Of a stretch of 45,849 nucleotides of DNA, positions 45,016 to 45,849 are shown piece by piece; positions within the stretch are counted from its first letter, which is position 1; each line of letters begins with the position of its first letter. Location: NCBI GenBank assembly GCA_018657495.1, contig JABHXA010000017.1:1-45849 (forward strand), written 5' to 3'. Source of the DNA: Fidelibacterota bacterium (lineage in GTDB: Bacteria; Fidelibacterota; Marinisomatia; SCGC-AAA003-L08; JACNLC01). The notes under the pieces were generated by a model, which was given only the letters and a program-made list of their open reading frames with translations, was not told where the DNA came from and made no database searches. The translations under genes and the position numbers were made by a program.

Positions 45016-45849
45016 ATGAATACGATTTCTATAATTACATTTATACTGGCCACAGCCTCAGTAGGGGTATTGACTTACTTTATTGTCAGAGGGATGAAAA
45101 GATCAGACAATGCTGCTGAGGAATACTTTACCGGTGGTCGAGCTTTAGCCTGGCCTGTAGTCGCCGGTTCATTGCTCTTAACCAATCTATCTACCGAACA
45201 ACTGGTAGGATTAAACGGTGCTGTCTTTGGAGACCAGAACCTGGTAGGCATAGCCTGGGAAGCACTTGCAGCCTTTGCCATGATCGCCACTGCTTTGTTA
45301 TTCCTCCCCAAATTTCTCGCCAGTGGATTTACCACAACTCCAGCCTTTCTGGAAAAACGATTTGACAAAACTACCAGATCAATGGTCTCCGGTTTATTTC
45401 TATTTGGATATATAACCGTTCTCCTGCCTGTGGTTCTTTATACTGGCTCCCTTGCCCTTATAGGTATGTTCAATCTGCAGATAGATCTCTGGGTCATGGT
45501 GGTTATTATCGGTGTCCTTGGTAGTTCTTATGCTATCATCGGTGGCTTAAAAACCGTTGCCGTCAGTGATACCATCAATGGTGTGGGATTACTTATTGGC
45601 GGATTGGCTATCCCCTTTCTTGCCCTTTTAGCATTAGGAGAGGGTTCATTTTTCGCTGGACTCGATATTCTCACCAGCTCCAGACCGGATTCACTGGCAG
45701 TACTTGCCATAACAAACTCTGCAGATAAGGTGGTTTCAGTGCCATGGCCTACATTATTAACCGGTATGATGTTTATACAGGTATTTTATTGGTCAACAAA
45801 CCAGGTGATTGTACAAAGAGCCCTGGCTGCAAAGAGTCTTGCCGAAGGT
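45016..45849 (+). CDS. Sodium:solute symporter (SSS family), C-terminus cut by window edge
   Basis: I translated this frame by hand: ATG 45016 with GGGGAG just upstream, open for 278 codons to the end of the window. The N-terminus MNTISIITFILATASVGVLTYFIV is a membrane helix. It is followed by the family's typical AAEEYFTGGRALAWPVVAGSLLLTNLSTEQLVG and later GLKTVAVSDTINGVGLL and YWSTNQVIVQRALAAKS, which are strongly SGLT/SSS-like. Such proteins import sugars or related small solutes with sodium. In this setting glucose or a short glucoside is a reasonable guess. It lies 60 bases after GH81 on the same strand, so it probably continues the same gene train. Confidence 0.92.
   Translation, partial: MNTISIITFILATASVGVLTYFIVRGMKRSDNAAEEYFTGGRALAWPVVAGSLLLTNLSTEQLVGLNGAVFGDQNLVGIAWEALAAFAMIATALLFLPKFLASGFTTTPAFLEKRFDKTTRSMVSGLFLFGYITVLLPVVLYTGSLALIGMFNLQIDLWVMVVIIGVLGSSYAIIGGLKTVAVSDTINGVGLLIGGLAIPFLALLALGEGSFFAGLDILTSSRPDSLAVLAITNSADKVVSVPWPTLLTGMMFIQVFYWSTNQVIVQRALAAKSLAEG

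Overview
The window is a dense, AT-rich stretch that reads almost entirely as one beta-glucan (laminarin-type) utilisation locus of a Gram-negative, outer-membrane-bearing bacterium of the FCB group. A Marinimicrobia (SAR406)-like organism is the best guess. The clues are YPNPFN-type type IX secretion (T9SS) sorting tails, a PorV-like barrel protein, a TonB-dependent receptor with a carboxypeptidase-regulatory domain, cysteine modules of the GCTDP..NY..DGSC type, dockerin-like VLDIV tails, and a Fibrobacter-type permuted GH16. No rRNA, tRNA, CRISPR array, transposase or integrase was seen. The taxonomic placement is inference.

Left half (minus strand, 17374 to 1). A 1214-residue secreted protein with six repeated carbohydrate-binding-like modules is closed by a strong terminator. 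A TonB receptor, a large T9SS-tailed protein and a PorV-like barrel follow as a tight operon ending at a second hairpin. Next come a PpiC/SurA-like lipoprotein, a possible 22-codon coupling ORF, and a GH16-GH5-CBM6-dockerin enzyme whose GH16 domain is circularly permuted. A truncated HlyD-like adaptor lies at the left edge. No SusD-like gene is present; the multi-module protein is the likely glycan catcher.

Centre. A 457-base divergent regulatory gap separates the left operons from a LacI-type regulator that heads a plus-strand gene train reaching the right edge.

Right half (plus strand, 17832 to 45849). In order: LacI regulator; GH16 lipoprotein with an inserted, apparently permuted PA14 domain; an Opp/Dpp-type ABC importer (binding protein, two permeases, fused double ATPase); cytoplasmic GH1 and GH30; a 1156-residue cytoplasmic protein that looks like a clan GH-Q beta-1,3-glucan phosphorylase (GH161 or GH149); exported GH3, GH5, GH16 and GH30; a secreted CotH-kinase protein with lamin-tail domains and a dockerin; a GH81 endo-beta-1,3-glucanase with an apparent AUU start; and a truncated sodium:solute symporter.

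Working model (inference). Surface and secreted GH81, GH16, GH5 and GH30 enzymes cut beta-1,3 chains and beta-1,6 branches. The multi-module binding protein and TonB receptor capture and import oligosaccharides, and GH3 trims them in the periplasm. The Opp-type ABC system carries oligomers into the cytoplasm, where the phosphorylase, GH1 and GH30 finish the job. Four proteins carry dockerin-like tails, and one of these also has a possible cohesin-like segment and a T9SS anchor, so a surface-assembled glucanase complex is worth testing.
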